DNA of 64,000 nt from Ruminococcus sp. YE71 (GCF_900119155.1 NZ_FPIR01000014.1:1-64000); one strand, 5' to 3'. Counted from the stretch's first letter, positions 15,740 through 24,797 are shown. Translations and numbers: made by a program. The notes: generated by a model from the sequence alone, not told the origin.

Positions 15740-16147
15740 ATGGAAGGAACATTGACGGTATTTTTTGACGAACCGTTCTGGGTGGGAGTATTTGAGCGCT
15801 TTGATAATGGCAGGCTGTCCGTATGTAAGGTCACATTCGGTGCAGAGCCGAAGGAACAGGAGATATATGAATTTGTTCTCATACATTTCACCGAACTGCG
15901 GTTCAGTCAGGAATTTGATATAAAACAGCGCAAAACCGCAAATAATCCCAAGCGGCGGCAAAGGGACGCAAGAAAACAGATGAAGCGTTCGGGTGTCGGC
16001 ACCAAGTCACAGATGGCGTTACAGATGCAGCTTGAACAGAATAAACAGGAACGCAAGGTGAAGACCCGTGAACAGAAGCTTGCAGACAAACAACGGATGT
16101 TTGAGATAAAACAGCAAAAGAAAAGAGAAAAACATAAAGGACGATGA
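15740..16147 (+). CDS. YjdF family protein (DUF2992)
   Basis: The 135-residue protein opens with LTVFFDEPFWVGVFER and contains FGAEPKEQEIYEF, both typical of YjdF/DUF2992. The second half is strongly basic (KRRQRDARKQMKRSG, then Gln/Lys-rich to the end). The family's function is unknown; in other Firmicutes it is often controlled by a riboswitch that senses aza-aromatic compounds. I could not see that RNA motif upstream, where the space is filled by the hydrolase remnant. The binding site is weak. Confidence 0.8.
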   Translation: MEGTLTVFFDEPFWVGVFERFDNGRLSVCKVTFGAEPKEQEIYEFVLIHFTELRFSQEFDIKQRKTANNPKRRQRDARKQMKRSGVGTKSQMALQMQLEQNKQERKVKTREQKLADKQRMFEIKQQKKREKHKGR

Positions 16148-16302
16148 TAGACGTATCATCAAAAAACGCCGATATTTCGATGATGACACACTCCGTGTCG
16201 CCGATGTGACGCAGCGGTTCTTTACATTTTCACAGTTCCATGGTATCCTGAGATCAGCCGAAAGGCAACCGCAGTAACCTGCTAACGAAAGGATCTGATG
16301 TA

Positions 16303-16968
16303 ATGGAAAAGAATGGAAGAAAATTGCTGCTTGCAGGCTTGGGGATGCTGGCGGCATTCGTGATCTGGACGATGCTGATACAGACTGTTGATGTGCAGCC
16401 TGTCGGACAGAACGGAACGAACATCGGCTTTGCCGAACAGAATCAATGGTTTCATAAGTTGACAGGCGTACATATGGTACTCTACACTGTCACTGATTGG
16501 TTGGGACTTGTTCCGATAGCCGTCTGTATGGGATTCGGCGTACTCGGTGCGATTCAGCTTTTCAGAAGAAAAAGCCTGTTCAAAGTAGACAGCGATATCC
16601 TGTTGCTTGGGGTATATTATATCCTTGTGATCGCAGGCTATCTGATCTTCGAGATGATTCCTGTCAATTATCGCCCGATCCTCATTGAGGGGCGAATGGA
16701 AGCCTCTTATCCGTCCTCGACAACATTACTTGTTGTCAGCGTGATGCCGACACTTGCCTTTCAAGTGCGGCGAAGGGTGCAGAACAGTGTTGTTAGAAAG
16801 ACCGTATATTCTTACACTGCTTTTTTCACGCTCTTTATGGTCATTGGACGGACTGTATCGGGCGTACACTGGCTGACGGATATTATCGGGGCATTGCTGC
16901 TGAGCGCAGGGCTGTATCTGCTGTATCACGGCACTGTCAGACTGACGGAGGGAAGAAATGGAATTTAG
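16303..16968 (+). CDS. PAP2-family membrane phosphatase
   Basis: The 221-residue protein has about six hydrophobic segments and PAP2 motifs: NYRPILIEGR near 125, YPSSTTLL near 138 (the usual PSGH has lost its histidine) and GRTVSGVHWLTDIIG near 190 with the catalytic His and Asp. It should dephosphorylate a lipid phosphate at the outer face of the membrane. The missing histidine in the second motif is seen in this subfamily. It overlaps the next gene, a membrane-linked XRE regulator, by 11 bases, so the two form a unit. Confidence 0.85.
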   Translation: MEKNGRKLLLAGLGMLAAFVIWTMLIQTVDVQPVGQNGTNIGFAEQNQWFHKLTGVHMVLYTVTDWLGLVPIAVCMGFGVLGAIQLFRRKSLFKVDSDILLLGVYYILVIAGYLIFEMIPVNYRPILIEGRMEASYPSSTTLLVVSVMPTLAFQVRRRVQNSVVRKTVYSYTAFFTLFMVIGRTVSGVHWLTDIIGALLLSAGLYLLYHGTVRLTEGRNGI

Positions 16969-17569
16969 TGAAAAATTACAGACTTTGAGAAAGCAGAAAG
17001 GTCTGACACAGGAAGAGCTTGCTCAGGCGCTTTTCGTATCACGCACAGCGATCTCAAAATGGGAATCAGGAAAGGGATATCCGAGCATTGACTCCCTGAA
17101 GGAAATCTCCAAATATTTTTCTGTCACGATCGACGAGCTGCTGTCTTCGGAGGAACTCATCACCGCCGCACAGGACGACAACCGTAAAAATATAGCCGAT
17201 CTTCTCGACCTGCTGACAGGCTGCGCCGATATCATGGCGTTGATGTTACTGCTCCTGCCGCTTTATCCTGAGAGGTTGGGCGGCACATTTACGGCGGTCA
17301 GTTTGCTGCGGTATACGCAAATTGCATTGCCGTTCGCTTGTGTCTGTTGGGGCTTGATGATCCTGCTGATCACAGTAGGTGCAGTCAAGGTGTTGATGCA
17401 TTACAGGCATATCGAAAAGGGACACAGTGCTGTGACAATTCTTTCTTTTGTTCTGAGTATCATCTCTGTGCTGTTCCTGACAGCTGCAAGGCTGCCGTAT
17501 GCGGTGACGGTCATGTTCCTGCTGCTTATTGTCAAGGGGATACTGGTTTTCAGGGTACACAGCGTTTAA
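16958..17569 (+). CDS. XRE family regulator with membrane domain
   Basis: The 203-residue protein has a HTH_3 domain at 5-60 (KLQTLRKQKGLTQEELAQ, FVSRTAISKWESGKGYPS) and then four hydrophobic segments (about 88-105, 118-145, 158-175, 180-197). Such membrane-tethered XRE proteins often accompany PAP2 phosphatase genes, as here. Its 3' end lies two bases from the truncated TetR copy, so the C-terminus may have been cut or replaced at that breakpoint. Confidence 0.8.
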   Translation: MEFSEKLQTLRKQKGLTQEELAQALFVSRTAISKWESGKGYPSIDSLKEISKYFSVTIDELLSSEELITAAQDDNRKNIADLLDLLTGCADIMALMLLLLPLYPERLGGTFTAVSLLRYTQIALPFACVCWGLMILLITVGAVKVLMHYRHIEKGHSAVTILSFVLSIISVLFLTAARLPYAVTVMFLLLIVKGILVFRVHSV

Positions 17570-17570
17570 T

Positions 17571-17801
17571 GTGACAAAGCATTTCCTCACCGGGCTGACC
17601 GAGATGTTTACACATATCTTTGAGGGCATGATGAACAACGGTCTGCTGCGGCGAGACGACCCGGAAATGCTTGCCTTTGCCTACACTGCGCCGATCTCTG
17701 CGCTGATACATCTCTGCGCCCGCAAGCCTGAGAAAACAGATGAGGCAATGGAGAAGATAGAGCAGTTCAGCAGACACTTTATCAAAACCTACGGGATATG
17801 A
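17571..17801 (+). pseudogene. TetR regulator C-terminal remnant
   Basis: The frame encodes TKHFLTGLTEMFTHIFEGMM through FSRHFIKTYGI, about 75% identical to the C-terminal 75 residues of the intact TetR protein at 13842. The DNA-binding domain is missing and the fragment begins immediately after the XRE stop codon. A GTG could start translation but no binding site is visible. It is followed by the N-terminus of an alpha/beta hydrolase, which suggests that the ancestral order was TetR then hydrolase. Confidence 0.8.
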
Positions 17802-17820
17802 TCTTGGGAGGGGATAGCAA

Positions 17821-17904
17821 TGAAAGATGCTGTGATATGCATACACGGCAAAGGCGGCAGTGCAGAAGAAGCAAAGCATAAGGGTAATGAAAGACAAAAT
17901 TGAA
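17821..17904 (+). pseudogene. alpha/beta-hydrolase N-terminal remnant
   Basis: ATG with a GGGAGGGG site upstream opens MKDAVICIHGKGGSAEEAKH, the N-terminal strand and oxyanion loop (HGKGG) of a small alpha/beta hydrolase, but the frame stops after 27 residues. The matching C-terminal piece is found 2.2 kb upstream at 15581. Confidence 0.65.
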
Positions 17905-17918
17905 AAAGGACAGATACG

Positions 17919-18818
17919 ATGAAAATATATCTTTACGGCATGATATGCGGCTCAAACAGCTTCAAGCTTGACGCTTTCCCGGAACCGGACGAGTACAGCG
18001 AAATACAGCAGTACGCACGCTTTATCGGCGGCGAGACAGGTACCTGTGCGACGGTGCTTTCCTCCCTCAGCGCGGAGGTCAGAATTGACGGCACGCATAT
18101 TGGCAGGAGCACGGCGCAGTTGACCCGTGACTTTTACAGAGACAAGCAGGTGGATTTGGGCTCGCTGACTTTTGATGACAGCTTTGAGGGTCTTGAGGAC
18201 TATGTGATAATAACCGGCAGTGACCGCACGCCGTTTGGCAGGTTCGCACACTTCTTCGGGGAATATTACAACAGCGGGATAAAGCACTGGAACGCGCCGA
18301 AAGAGACCGATATAGCGTGGTGCGATTTTGCTGCGATAGATGAATTTTTCGGTGAGGATTCGCAGTCTGCCGCCGAAATGTGTGTCCGGCTCGGAAAGCC
18401 CTATGTTACTATCGACTGCAAATACGACAGCTATATCCACCGTCACGCAGCTGTTGATGTCATCTCAGGCGAAGGGCTTAAAATGCACTACGGCGATGTC
18501 AGCCGCGAGGAAATGTTTCCGCGCTATGCCGAAAATACAAACGGATTGACCATAATCACAAACGGCGGGAATGAGCTTTTGTACGGCAGAAAAGGCGAGC
18601 CTGTCAAAACATTTCAGCCGTTTCGCGTTGAGGTCGCAAGCACGCTCGGTGCGGGAGATACATTCAAAGCGGGCTGTACATACGCACTGGCAAACGGCAT
18701 GAGCGATGATGAACTTGTGAGGTTTGCAAGCGCTTGCGCGGGTGTTGCAATATCCCGATATCCTATGCAGCTTGATCCACCGAAATTGCGTGAAATACAA
18801 GAACTAATAATACGATGA
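17919..18818 (+). CDS. PfkB-family carbohydrate kinase
   Basis: The 299-residue protein has the ribokinase fold with the family signature STLGAGDTFKAGC near 245 (catalytic Asp) and a glycine-rich entry (FIGGETGTCATVLSSL near 36). It phosphorylates a sugar or nucleoside with ATP; the specificity is unclear. AAAGGA precedes the ATG. The stop codon overlaps a possible ATG of the next frame, but the better start of that gene lies 48 bases downstream. Confidence 0.82.
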   Translation: MKIYLYGMICGSNSFKLDAFPEPDEYSEIQQYARFIGGETGTCATVLSSLSAEVRIDGTHIGRSTAQLTRDFYRDKQVDLGSLTFDDSFEGLEDYVIITGSDRTPFGRFAHFFGEYYNSGIKHWNAPKETDIAWCDFAAIDEFFGEDSQSAAEMCVRLGKPYVTIDCKYDSYIHRHAAVDVISGEGLKMHYGDVSREEMFPRYAENTNGLTIITNGGNELLYGRKGEPVKTFQPFRVEVASTLGAGDTFKAGCTYALANGMSDDELVRFASACAGVAISRYPMQLDPPKLREIQELIIR

Positions 18819-18865
18819 TATTGCGGAATGACGTAGAACGACAAATCAGGATTCAGGTGAACAAT

Positions 18866-19522
18866 ATGAATAAAGAATGGTCTGAACTGAACAAAACAAT
18901 GCAGACTCAAATCAAAAGGAAAGATACCTATACTGACGGCATAAGTACCCTGTTTGAATTGCGTAATAGCCTTATGCAGACGATCATATCATTCAGGGAA
19001 AATCTTTCCAGAGAGGATTATAATGCGATACCTTTCATAAATGCAGACGGCTATCATAGTAAGACGATCGCATATTCTTTATGGCATATTTTTAGAATCG
19101 AAGATATTGTCGCACACACACTAATAAATTGTGATGAGCAGATATTCTTTTCGGGCAATTACAAAGAGCGCATTAATTCTCCGATTATCACAACAGGTAA
19201 CGAGCTTGTAAAAAATGAAATATCTGATTTTTCAAAGCAGTTGGATATAAATGAACTATATTCATATATTTCTCAGGTCAAAGAGAGTACCGAAGCAATT
19301 CTGTGTGAAATGCCTTATGAAATGCAGAAACAAAGAATATCTCCGGAACGCAGAGAGATACTGCAAAAAATGAATGTTGTAAGCAGTGATGAGAATGCTG
19401 TGTGGCTTATTGACTATTGGTGCGGCAAGGATATTCGCGGCTTGATACAGATGCCGTTTTCAAGACATTGGATCATGCACATAGAAGCAAGTTTGCGTAT
19501 TGAAAGCAAAATACACAAATGA
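18866..19522 (+). CDS. DinB-like superfamily protein
   Basis: The 218-residue helical protein fits the DinB/YfiT metal-binding four-helix bundle: a first helix with an acidic face (LFELRNSLMQTIISF), the metal histidine helix GYHSKTIAYSLWHIFRIED, and the final SRHWIMHIEAS that carries the last ligands. Members include thiol-dependent transferases, but many are uncharacterised. I choose the ATG at 18866 because AGGTGA lies five bases upstream; a longer frame from 18815 has no site. Confidence 0.65.
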   Translation: MNKEWSELNKTMQTQIKRKDTYTDGISTLFELRNSLMQTIISFRENLSREDYNAIPFINADGYHSKTIAYSLWHIFRIEDIVAHTLINCDEQIFFSGNYKERINSPIITTGNELVKNEISDFSKQLDINELYSYISQVKESTEAILCEMPYEMQKQRISPERREILQKMNVVSSDENAVWLIDYWCGKDIRGLIQMPFSRHWIMHIEASLRIESKIHK

Positions 19523-19548
19523 CATAGATCTTGTTAATGTGATCGAAT

Positions 19549-20064
19549 ATGATGATAAAAGAAATATTTGTAAAAGTAAAAATATTCAGGCTTCGTTTGC
19601 GGGTTGATAATCGCGGTCTTCTTACATATGTCTTTGATGAAAACAGCAATGATTTCAAGCAAAAAGAAACGAGGATTTACAGCATGCCTGAAGAAGGTGC
19701 TTTCTTTGGAATACACTACAGAGAAGTGAGCAATCCTATGACTAAGTTTGTGACTGTCATAAAAGGAAGAGGGCTTGATTATATTGTTGATCTGAGAAAA
19801 GAATCGCCAACATATCTTCAATGGGAGTCAATTGAACTATCGGCAGATAATGCTTTAGCGGTACTGATTCCAGGCGGATTTGGACACGCTTTTATTTCCT
19901 TGCAGAATGACACAATACAGCTCTACTCTGCAGACAGAAAAGGCGATGCTGCTCATTCAAAACATATAAATTATAAAGACCCAAAAATCGGTCTCAAATT
20001 GCCCATACCTATTACCGAGATTTCGGATTATGATTTAAATGCTCCGTTTATTTCAGACAGTTGA
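19549..20064 (+). CDS. RmlC-like cupin, dTDP-sugar 3,5-epimerase family
   Basis: The 171-residue protein has the RmlC cupin pattern: DNRGLLTYVFDEN, FFGIHYREVSNP with the active-site histidine, KGRGLDYIVDLRKESPTYLQW and IPGGFGHAFISL. Classic members epimerise dTDP-4-keto-6-deoxyglucose. The catalytic tyrosine region is not certain and no other rhamnose gene is nearby, so it may serve another sugar. The region is AT-rich, unlike the core. Confidence 0.75.
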   Translation: MMIKEIFVKVKIFRLRLRVDNRGLLTYVFDENSNDFKQKETRIYSMPEEGAFFGIHYREVSNPMTKFVTVIKGRGLDYIVDLRKESPTYLQWESIELSADNALAVLIPGGFGHAFISLQNDTIQLYSADRKGDAAHSKHINYKDPKIGLKLPIPITEISDYDLNAPFISDS

Positions 20065-20101
20065 GACGAAAATTAAGATTAATGTGTGAAGAGAGAGAAA
20101 A

Positions 20102-20569
20102 ATGAATATACATATTCAACCTGCAGATATGAAATATATTGATAGCTGCATAGAAATTCTGCAAAAATCGAATTTAGGAAAAGCGTATTTCAGCGATCGT
20201 GAAAAGGCAGCTGATATGCTTACTTATGCAGTCGGACAAAAAAACGTATATGTTGCATTGAATGAGAATGAGAAATGTTTGGGCTTTATTTACTACATGA
20301 CAAACGGTGTCTTTGGAAGTTACCCGTATCTTCATATTGTTGTAGTAAAGGAAGAATATAGAAGCTGTGGTATCGGTAAACAGCTAATCAAGTATTTTGA
20401 GGATAAAGCCTGCGATTCTTCTTCGGCAAAGTATTTTTTAACTGTAGATGATTTTAACCTGAGAGCGAAAAAGTTATATGAAACTCTGGGATATAGGTGT
20501 GTTGGGGAACTGCCTGATTTTTATAAGAATGGAATTAATTGCTATTTGATGATGAAAAGAAGAGGGTAA
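20102..20569 (+). CDS. GNAT family N-acetyltransferase
   Basis: The 155-residue protein has a single GNAT domain: LGFIYYMTNGVFG near 60, the acetyl-CoA loop YRSCGIGKQLIKYFED near 85, and KKLYETLGYRCVGELPDFY near the end. It acetylates an amine on an unknown substrate. GAGAGAGA stands before the ATG. It lies 37 bases after the cupin gene. Confidence 0.85.
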   Translation: MNIHIQPADMKYIDSCIEILQKSNLGKAYFSDREKAADMLTYAVGQKNVYVALNENEKCLGFIYYMTNGVFGSYPYLHIVVVKEEYRSCGIGKQLIKYFEDKACDSSSAKYFLTVDDFNLRAKKLYETLGYRCVGELPDFYKNGINCYLMMKRRG

Positions 20570-20703
20570 ATAACTTTTCGATTTTGTGTTGATGAATTAA
20601 TTAGAATATAATTTCGTATGCTTATGCTATAACACGCAAAGAGTGAGAAGCACTAAAGTATTAATCCCGAATTTGTTGACCACATTCAGAAGGAGGCTCT
20701 GCC

Positions 20704-21066
20704 ATGAGGCTGAAGAATGTACTGATAGTTGTAAAAGATATTGAAAGAGCCAGACGATTCTATCATGATCTGTTCGGTCTTGAGTTGGTTCTTGATAATG
20801 AAGGAAACATGATTCTTACGGATGGGCTTGTCCTGCAGGAAGAGCAATACTGGAAGGAGTTTCTCGGACGCGAGATCATTCCGGAGAACAATTCCTGCGA
20901 GTTGTATTTTGAAGAGCCTGACATAGAAGAATTCGTTGAGAAGATGGAAAATCTCTATCCCGAAGTCAGGTATGTGAACCGCCTCATGACGCACTGCTGG
21001 GGACAGAAGGTGATACGATTTTATGACCCTGACGGCAATCTTATCGAAGTGGGAACTCCTGTTTAA
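20704..21066 (+). CDS. VOC family protein (glyoxalase/bleomycin-resistance fold)
   Basis: The 120-residue protein shows the VOC pattern: LIVVKDIERARRFYHDLFGL at the start, CELYFEEPDIEEFVEKM in the middle and VIRFYDPDGNLIEVGTPV at the end, with the metal-ligand glutamate. Such proteins bind or modify small molecules, including antibiotics. GAAGGAGG precedes the ATG. The next gene begins 1 base after its stop. Confidence 0.85.
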   Translation: MRLKNVLIVVKDIERARRFYHDLFGLELVLDNEGNMILTDGLVLQEEQYWKEFLGREIIPENNSCELYFEEPDIEEFVEKMENLYPEVRYVNRLMTHCWGQKVIRFYDPDGNLIEVGTPV

Positions 21067-21067
21067 A

Positions 21068-21574
21068 ATGGCGAATATTATTAACGCTATCAGAATTGTT
21101 TGCAGTATAGCTTTGCTGCTCTTTCCCGCATTTTCACCGATGTTTTATACTCTGTACATTGCTGCGGGGATCAGCGATATGATAGACGGTACGGTTGCAA
21201 GGAAAACAGATACCGTCAGTGCGCTTGGATCAAAACTTGATACTGCTGCTGATTTTGTTTTTGTGGTCTGTTGCCTGATAAAGCTGCTCCCGATCTTTAA
21301 TATCCCTACATGGTTATGTGTATGGATCGTATTGATAGCGCTAATAAAGGTAGTCAACATCATTTCAGGATTCAATGCACAAAGAAAGCTGGTGGCTGTT
21401 CATTCAATAATGAATAAGGTGACAGGAATATTGCTTTTTATACTACCCTTGACATTTTCTATAGTCCCACTGAAATATTCAGCAATTCCGGTATGTTCAG
21501 TGGCGACTTTTGCAGCTGTTCAGGAAGGGCATTACATCAGAACGGGAATGAGTAAAAACCAAAGTGACGATTAA
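21068..21574 (+). CDS. CDP-alcohol phosphatidyltransferase
   Basis: The 168-residue membrane protein has the full CDP-OH-P motif: SDMIDGTVARKTDTVSALG, then KLDTAADF, which is D-x2-DG-x2-AR...G-x3-D-x3-D. It has about five hydrophobic segments. It makes a phospholipid from a CDP-alcohol or CDP-diacylglycerol. The ATG at 21068 directly follows the VOC stop; a longer frame overlapping that gene is less likely. Confidence 0.85.
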   Translation: MANIINAIRIVCSIALLLFPAFSPMFYTLYIAAGISDMIDGTVARKTDTVSALGSKLDTAADFVFVVCCLIKLLPIFNIPTWLCVWIVLIALIKVVNIISGFNAQRKLVAVHSIMNKVTGILLFILPLTFSIVPLKYSAIPVCSVATFAAVQEGHYIRTGMSKNQSDD

Positions 21575-21653
21575 AGCATTGAATCGAGAAGAATTAGAAC
21601 AGAACATTTGATGATAATGTATAATCATCAAAATCAATATTGCTCCCCCAAAA

Positions 21654-21747
21654 TTAAACCTTGCCACAATCCATAAGCCACTAAAACCAAATCGTCGTAA
21701 AATGGAGACTTATTTATTGCCAACGAATCAAAAACGGCAAGGTTTAA
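21654..21747. repeat. 94-bp inverted-repeat unit, MITE-like
   Basis: TTAAACCTTGCC and GGCAAGGTTTAA form perfect 12-bp inverted arms around 70 bases without coding potential. The outer flanks AAAA(TT) and (CAA)TTTT also match. It resembles the ends of a small non-autonomous transposon. I do not recognise the insertion-sequence family and see no clear target duplication. Confidence 0.4.
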
Positions 21748-21771
21748 CAATTTTATTCCAAAGGGTAACAG

Positions 21772-22519
21772 TTAAGAGTTAATGATATTCAATAACAACA
21801 CCCTTTTCTTTAAGTTTTTTTCGACTTCATCGGAAAACTTAGTATCGAAAACTGTAAGTTCCCTAAGCGAATCCATGCTGCATATGTCACTTCCTATCTC
21901 CTTATCGGGATGCACTAATGTTAATGATGTAACACTATCCATTTTATCAAGTCCGAATATGTTTCCATAGGTGCTAAGATATAGTGTTTCCAACTTATCC
22001 AGTTGTGAAAAATCTTCACAATCAATATCATTCGGACAAACAATGGTGAGATCTGTTATGGGTTTCAATTCGTTTAATTTGTTTAAAGACAATTCTGTTT
22101 CAGTATAGATGTACAAGGTTTTTATTTTTTTTTTAGCTCAGATATATCTTCAATAGTTGAAAAATTACTATAACTAAGATGCAATTCTTCCAATTCAGTA
22201 CATTTGTTCAAGCTTGACCAGTTCATACATTTTCCAGCAATACTTAATTCTTTTAAATTGGGATTTGAAATGTCATTTATATCAATATCGTAAGCCATAA
22301 TCTCTAACACTTCAAGTTCAGTACAGTATCTTATAAATTTTATACACGGTGTATGAGTTGAATATAAATTAATTTTTTTACATTGTTTGACAGGTAAAAA
22401 CTCTCCGCCTTATCATTATCACAAAAAATCAAAAACGGCTTGCCGAGATAAGGTGTAAAAATTCTTATCAATGCAATACATATAACGCACACGATAATAA
22501 AATGTTTCTTTTTATTCAT
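21772..22519 (-). pseudogene. leucine-rich-repeat protein gene, two poly(A) frameshifts
   Basis: The gene starts at an ATG with AGGAGA upstream and encodes a signal-anchor (KKHFIIVCVICIALIRIF), then leucine-rich repeats: LEVLEIMAYDIDI, NLKELSIAGKCMNW, ELEELHLSYSNFS, KLETLYLSTYGNI, SLRELTVFDTKFS. The frame breaks at an A7 run (22373-22379) and again at an A10 run (22125-22134). In both places one extra A would restore the frame, giving about 249 residues. The gene is either decayed, misread in sequencing at homopolymers, or expressed by slippage. Confidence 0.7.
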
Positions 22520-22555
22520 AGCTGGTCTCCTGATTATTATTACCTGAATCCGCAA

Positions 22556-22901
22556 AGTTCAAAAGCATCAAAGCAGAAAAAAACATGACTATACAGGGTT
22601 TTATGTCTGTTTTGAAGTTCTTGAAAAGTTCACCCATCGGGTTAAGTCAAAAACAATAATGATAGTGCTGAAAAGTGCCAAAATATCAATGCTTTTTACT
22701 CATATTTGTCAATTGAACTTTGTGGATTCAGGAATTAGTCAAAGAGAACAAAGTCTTAATAATCCACAGAATGTTAAGAACAATAAAAACAATCTGAAAA
22801 AAATATATATCTGTACTTATTATGGTTTTTATAGTGTTTATAATTGCTACGCAAAGATAATAACAGTGAAGAAAATGTTAATAGAAGAAATATCAACTCT
22901 T
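22556..22901. other. AT-rich intergenic stretch
   Basis: No convincing gene. A short piece near 22600 (TTGAAGTTCTTGAAAA) resembles a piece near 24345 on the far side of the dockerin gene, perhaps traces of an old repeat. Confidence 0.4.
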
Positions 22902-24121
22902 TCATGGTTTTCTCCATCCTAACGATTCACAAATCATAGCACTATCATCAATGTAATATGGCGTTATTTTGTAAAAATTTCCGCTATCGTCAACCTTACA
23001 TATGTATCCAGGTGTATCCCACTGATACCAAAAATCGGTTATCGTATTTGCATAATCACAACGATACACGTTAAACTCACTGCTTGATTTTAAACTTGTA
23101 TCCAGTGCATCTTTTAGGCCTTGCTTCTCCCAATAATTGGTTATCTTTAGTATCATATTGATATTAGGAGTAGTTCGAACTTCACTAATAATGCCCAACC
23201 ATAAAGAAGAGGCTCCAGCCTTATCGCTCAATATAAATGCAATTAAAGAAGTATGAGCACCTAGATTATTAACTACTATGGCACGCATATTTTCTTCACC
23301 AATTTTTGTTTTCGCACTGGAAATATCTTTATGAGTAGTGACTGTATTGTTTATTTCATCGTAGGTCGTTTCGACAGGCAGGAGCATACCAATATCATCA
23401 AAATACTTGAAAACATTGTATTTCCTTATGCCTTTAAGATCTTCTGGAACAGCAGCATCCTCGTCGTTGGTATCAGCGAAGTCGTTCTCATCTTTAACTT
23501 TAAAATTCAGTGCTACATCTTTGAATGAAGTGCCTTCTTCACACTCAAATTCAGGAACAACGCCAACCACCATATCACTTTCGATAACACTTGAATATTC
23601 GCTTTCAGATGCGCTGAGCGAAGCCGATACATCGCCAGAAGCTGTTATGTCGAGCGAAACCTTGAAAGCGTTATCATCGGTGTTTATCTCCGAAAGAATC
23701 TCCGAATCTTCACCGATGTGCTGATCAAACGTTTCTTCTTCAGAAGAGCCTGACTCAGGTTTGCATAGTTTGCTCAACTCGACAAGATCTAGAATATCGA
23801 CCTTACCGTCCAAGTTGACATCAGCGTTTTCCATATCAAGCTCATTGTCACCGATCAGACGAACGAGCCACTTGTGCAGAAGCTCCCTATCATCTGCATT
23901 TATTGCACCATCATTGTTGACATCGCCTTTGGAATTAAGAACACCTTGTTGTTCCGACCAAAGAATAATGTTCCGTACCCTGCGCGCTTTCTTCCTCAGC
24001 ATTTGCAGGCAAAACTGCTGACATAATTTGCAGGCAAAACTGCTGACATATTTGTTATCATGGTCAGTGATAGCAGCCCCGAAACGATACGTTTCAGTTT
24101 TTTTGATTGTTTGGGAATCAT
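22902..24121 (-). pseudogene. dockerin-containing secreted protein, 5' end disrupted
   Basis: An intact 366-residue frame (22902-24002) carries a type I dockerin near its start with two calcium loops, DVNNDGAINADDREL and DVNLDGKVDILDLVEL, then an acidic Ser-rich linker and a C-terminal domain I do not recognise. The original start is upstream at 24121 (AGGAGGG, ATG), encoding a signal peptide (KLKRIVSGLLSLTMITN, AVLPAN-AEEES). A 25-bp tandem duplication and one further frameshift near 23970 separate signal from dockerin. Dockerins dock enzymes on cohesins of the cellulosome. As read, the protein would not be exported. Confidence 0.75.
24001..24050. repeat. 25-bp perfect tandem duplication
   Basis: Positions 24001-24025 and 24026-24050 are identical. 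The unit lies in the signal-peptide cleavage region of the dockerin gene, and because 25 is not a multiple of three it shifts the frame to an early TGA. Confidence 0.95.
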
Positions 24122-24194
24122 TTTAACCCTCCTGAATGAGATTCATGCCAATATGGCAAGGCAAATTCCATAAGATTGACAATTTGCAGAATTT

Positions 24195-24223
24195 ATTATA
24201 ACATATATGATTTAAAATGTCAA
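24195..24223 (-). promoter_or_regulatory. promoter of dockerin gene
   Basis: On the minus strand a perfect TTGACA, 17 bases and a perfect TATAAT lie about 75 bases upstream of the ATG at 24121. Confidence 0.7.
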
Positions 24224-24633
24224 TACAATATATATAATTTCATACGTAAAAAATTTATATTTGATTCTGTGTTATATGTCTAAAATTACCAAGTTCAAGT
24301 GCAGACTAATAGGCAAAAGTCTTGATATTACAGCATTTTGGTCATTCTTCAAAGTGCTTGAAAAATCACCAAATAGATGATTTCAAATACGCAAATAATG
24401 ATACTTTTAAATATTACTACACCAATACATTTTATAATGGCTAATGCACCTTAGAATAGAGGTGCTGATACACTTTGATCGTGCTAACATAAAGTTTGCA
24501 AATTCAGCTACATTACAGTAAAAAATATTCGCTTAGACTGTAATGATAGCGAGAATGGTTAATGTTTGCAGTTCCCAAGCAGGTTTATCAAGTTTAAAGT
24601 CAAATAATTAAGATAAAAATAGCAGGTAAAATT
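24224..24633. other. AT-rich intergenic stretch
   Basis: I see no gene, RNA gene or clear repeat here. Base composition is much more AT-rich than in the core. Confidence 0.4.
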
Positions 24634-24676
24634 ACATAGCCACAACTGCGTTATATGCAGTTGCGGCTATGTTTTG
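24634..24676 (+). terminator. rho-independent terminator-like hairpin
   Basis: ACATAGCC-ACAACTGC pairs with GCAGTTG-CGGCTATGT around a 7-base loop and is followed by TTTTGT. No gene ends directly before it, so it is probably left from a deleted gene. Confidence 0.6.
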
Positions 24677-24710
24677 TATCGAATATGGACTGCTATTATT
24701 GTATCTATAG

Positions 24711-24797
24711 TTGTGGTTCATAACCCTCAACCGCTACATTCATTCCGATATGGAGCGCAAGCGTACCTGCATGAGCCTGCTGTCCAAGTGTGCGTGA
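24711..24797 (+). pseudogene. tyrosine recombinase C-terminal remnant
   Basis: A start-less frame encodes FITLNRYIHSDMERKRTC followed by MSLLSK and a stop. The RYxHSxMERK pattern is how several tyrosine integrases end, the tyrosine being the nucleophile. Nothing of the rest of the gene is visible. Confidence 0.4.

Noticed and set aside
16148..16302. short frame encoding YFDDDTLRVADVTQRFF before the PAP2 gene
   Set aside because: It looks protein-like but is only about 35 codons without a start or a family I can name, so it is not listed as a gene remnant.
22590..24380. weak direct repeats flanking the dockerin gene (near 22600 and 24345)
   Set aside because: Only about 65% similarity over 45 AT-rich bases. 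It may be chance or a very old transposon trace, not enough for a feature.
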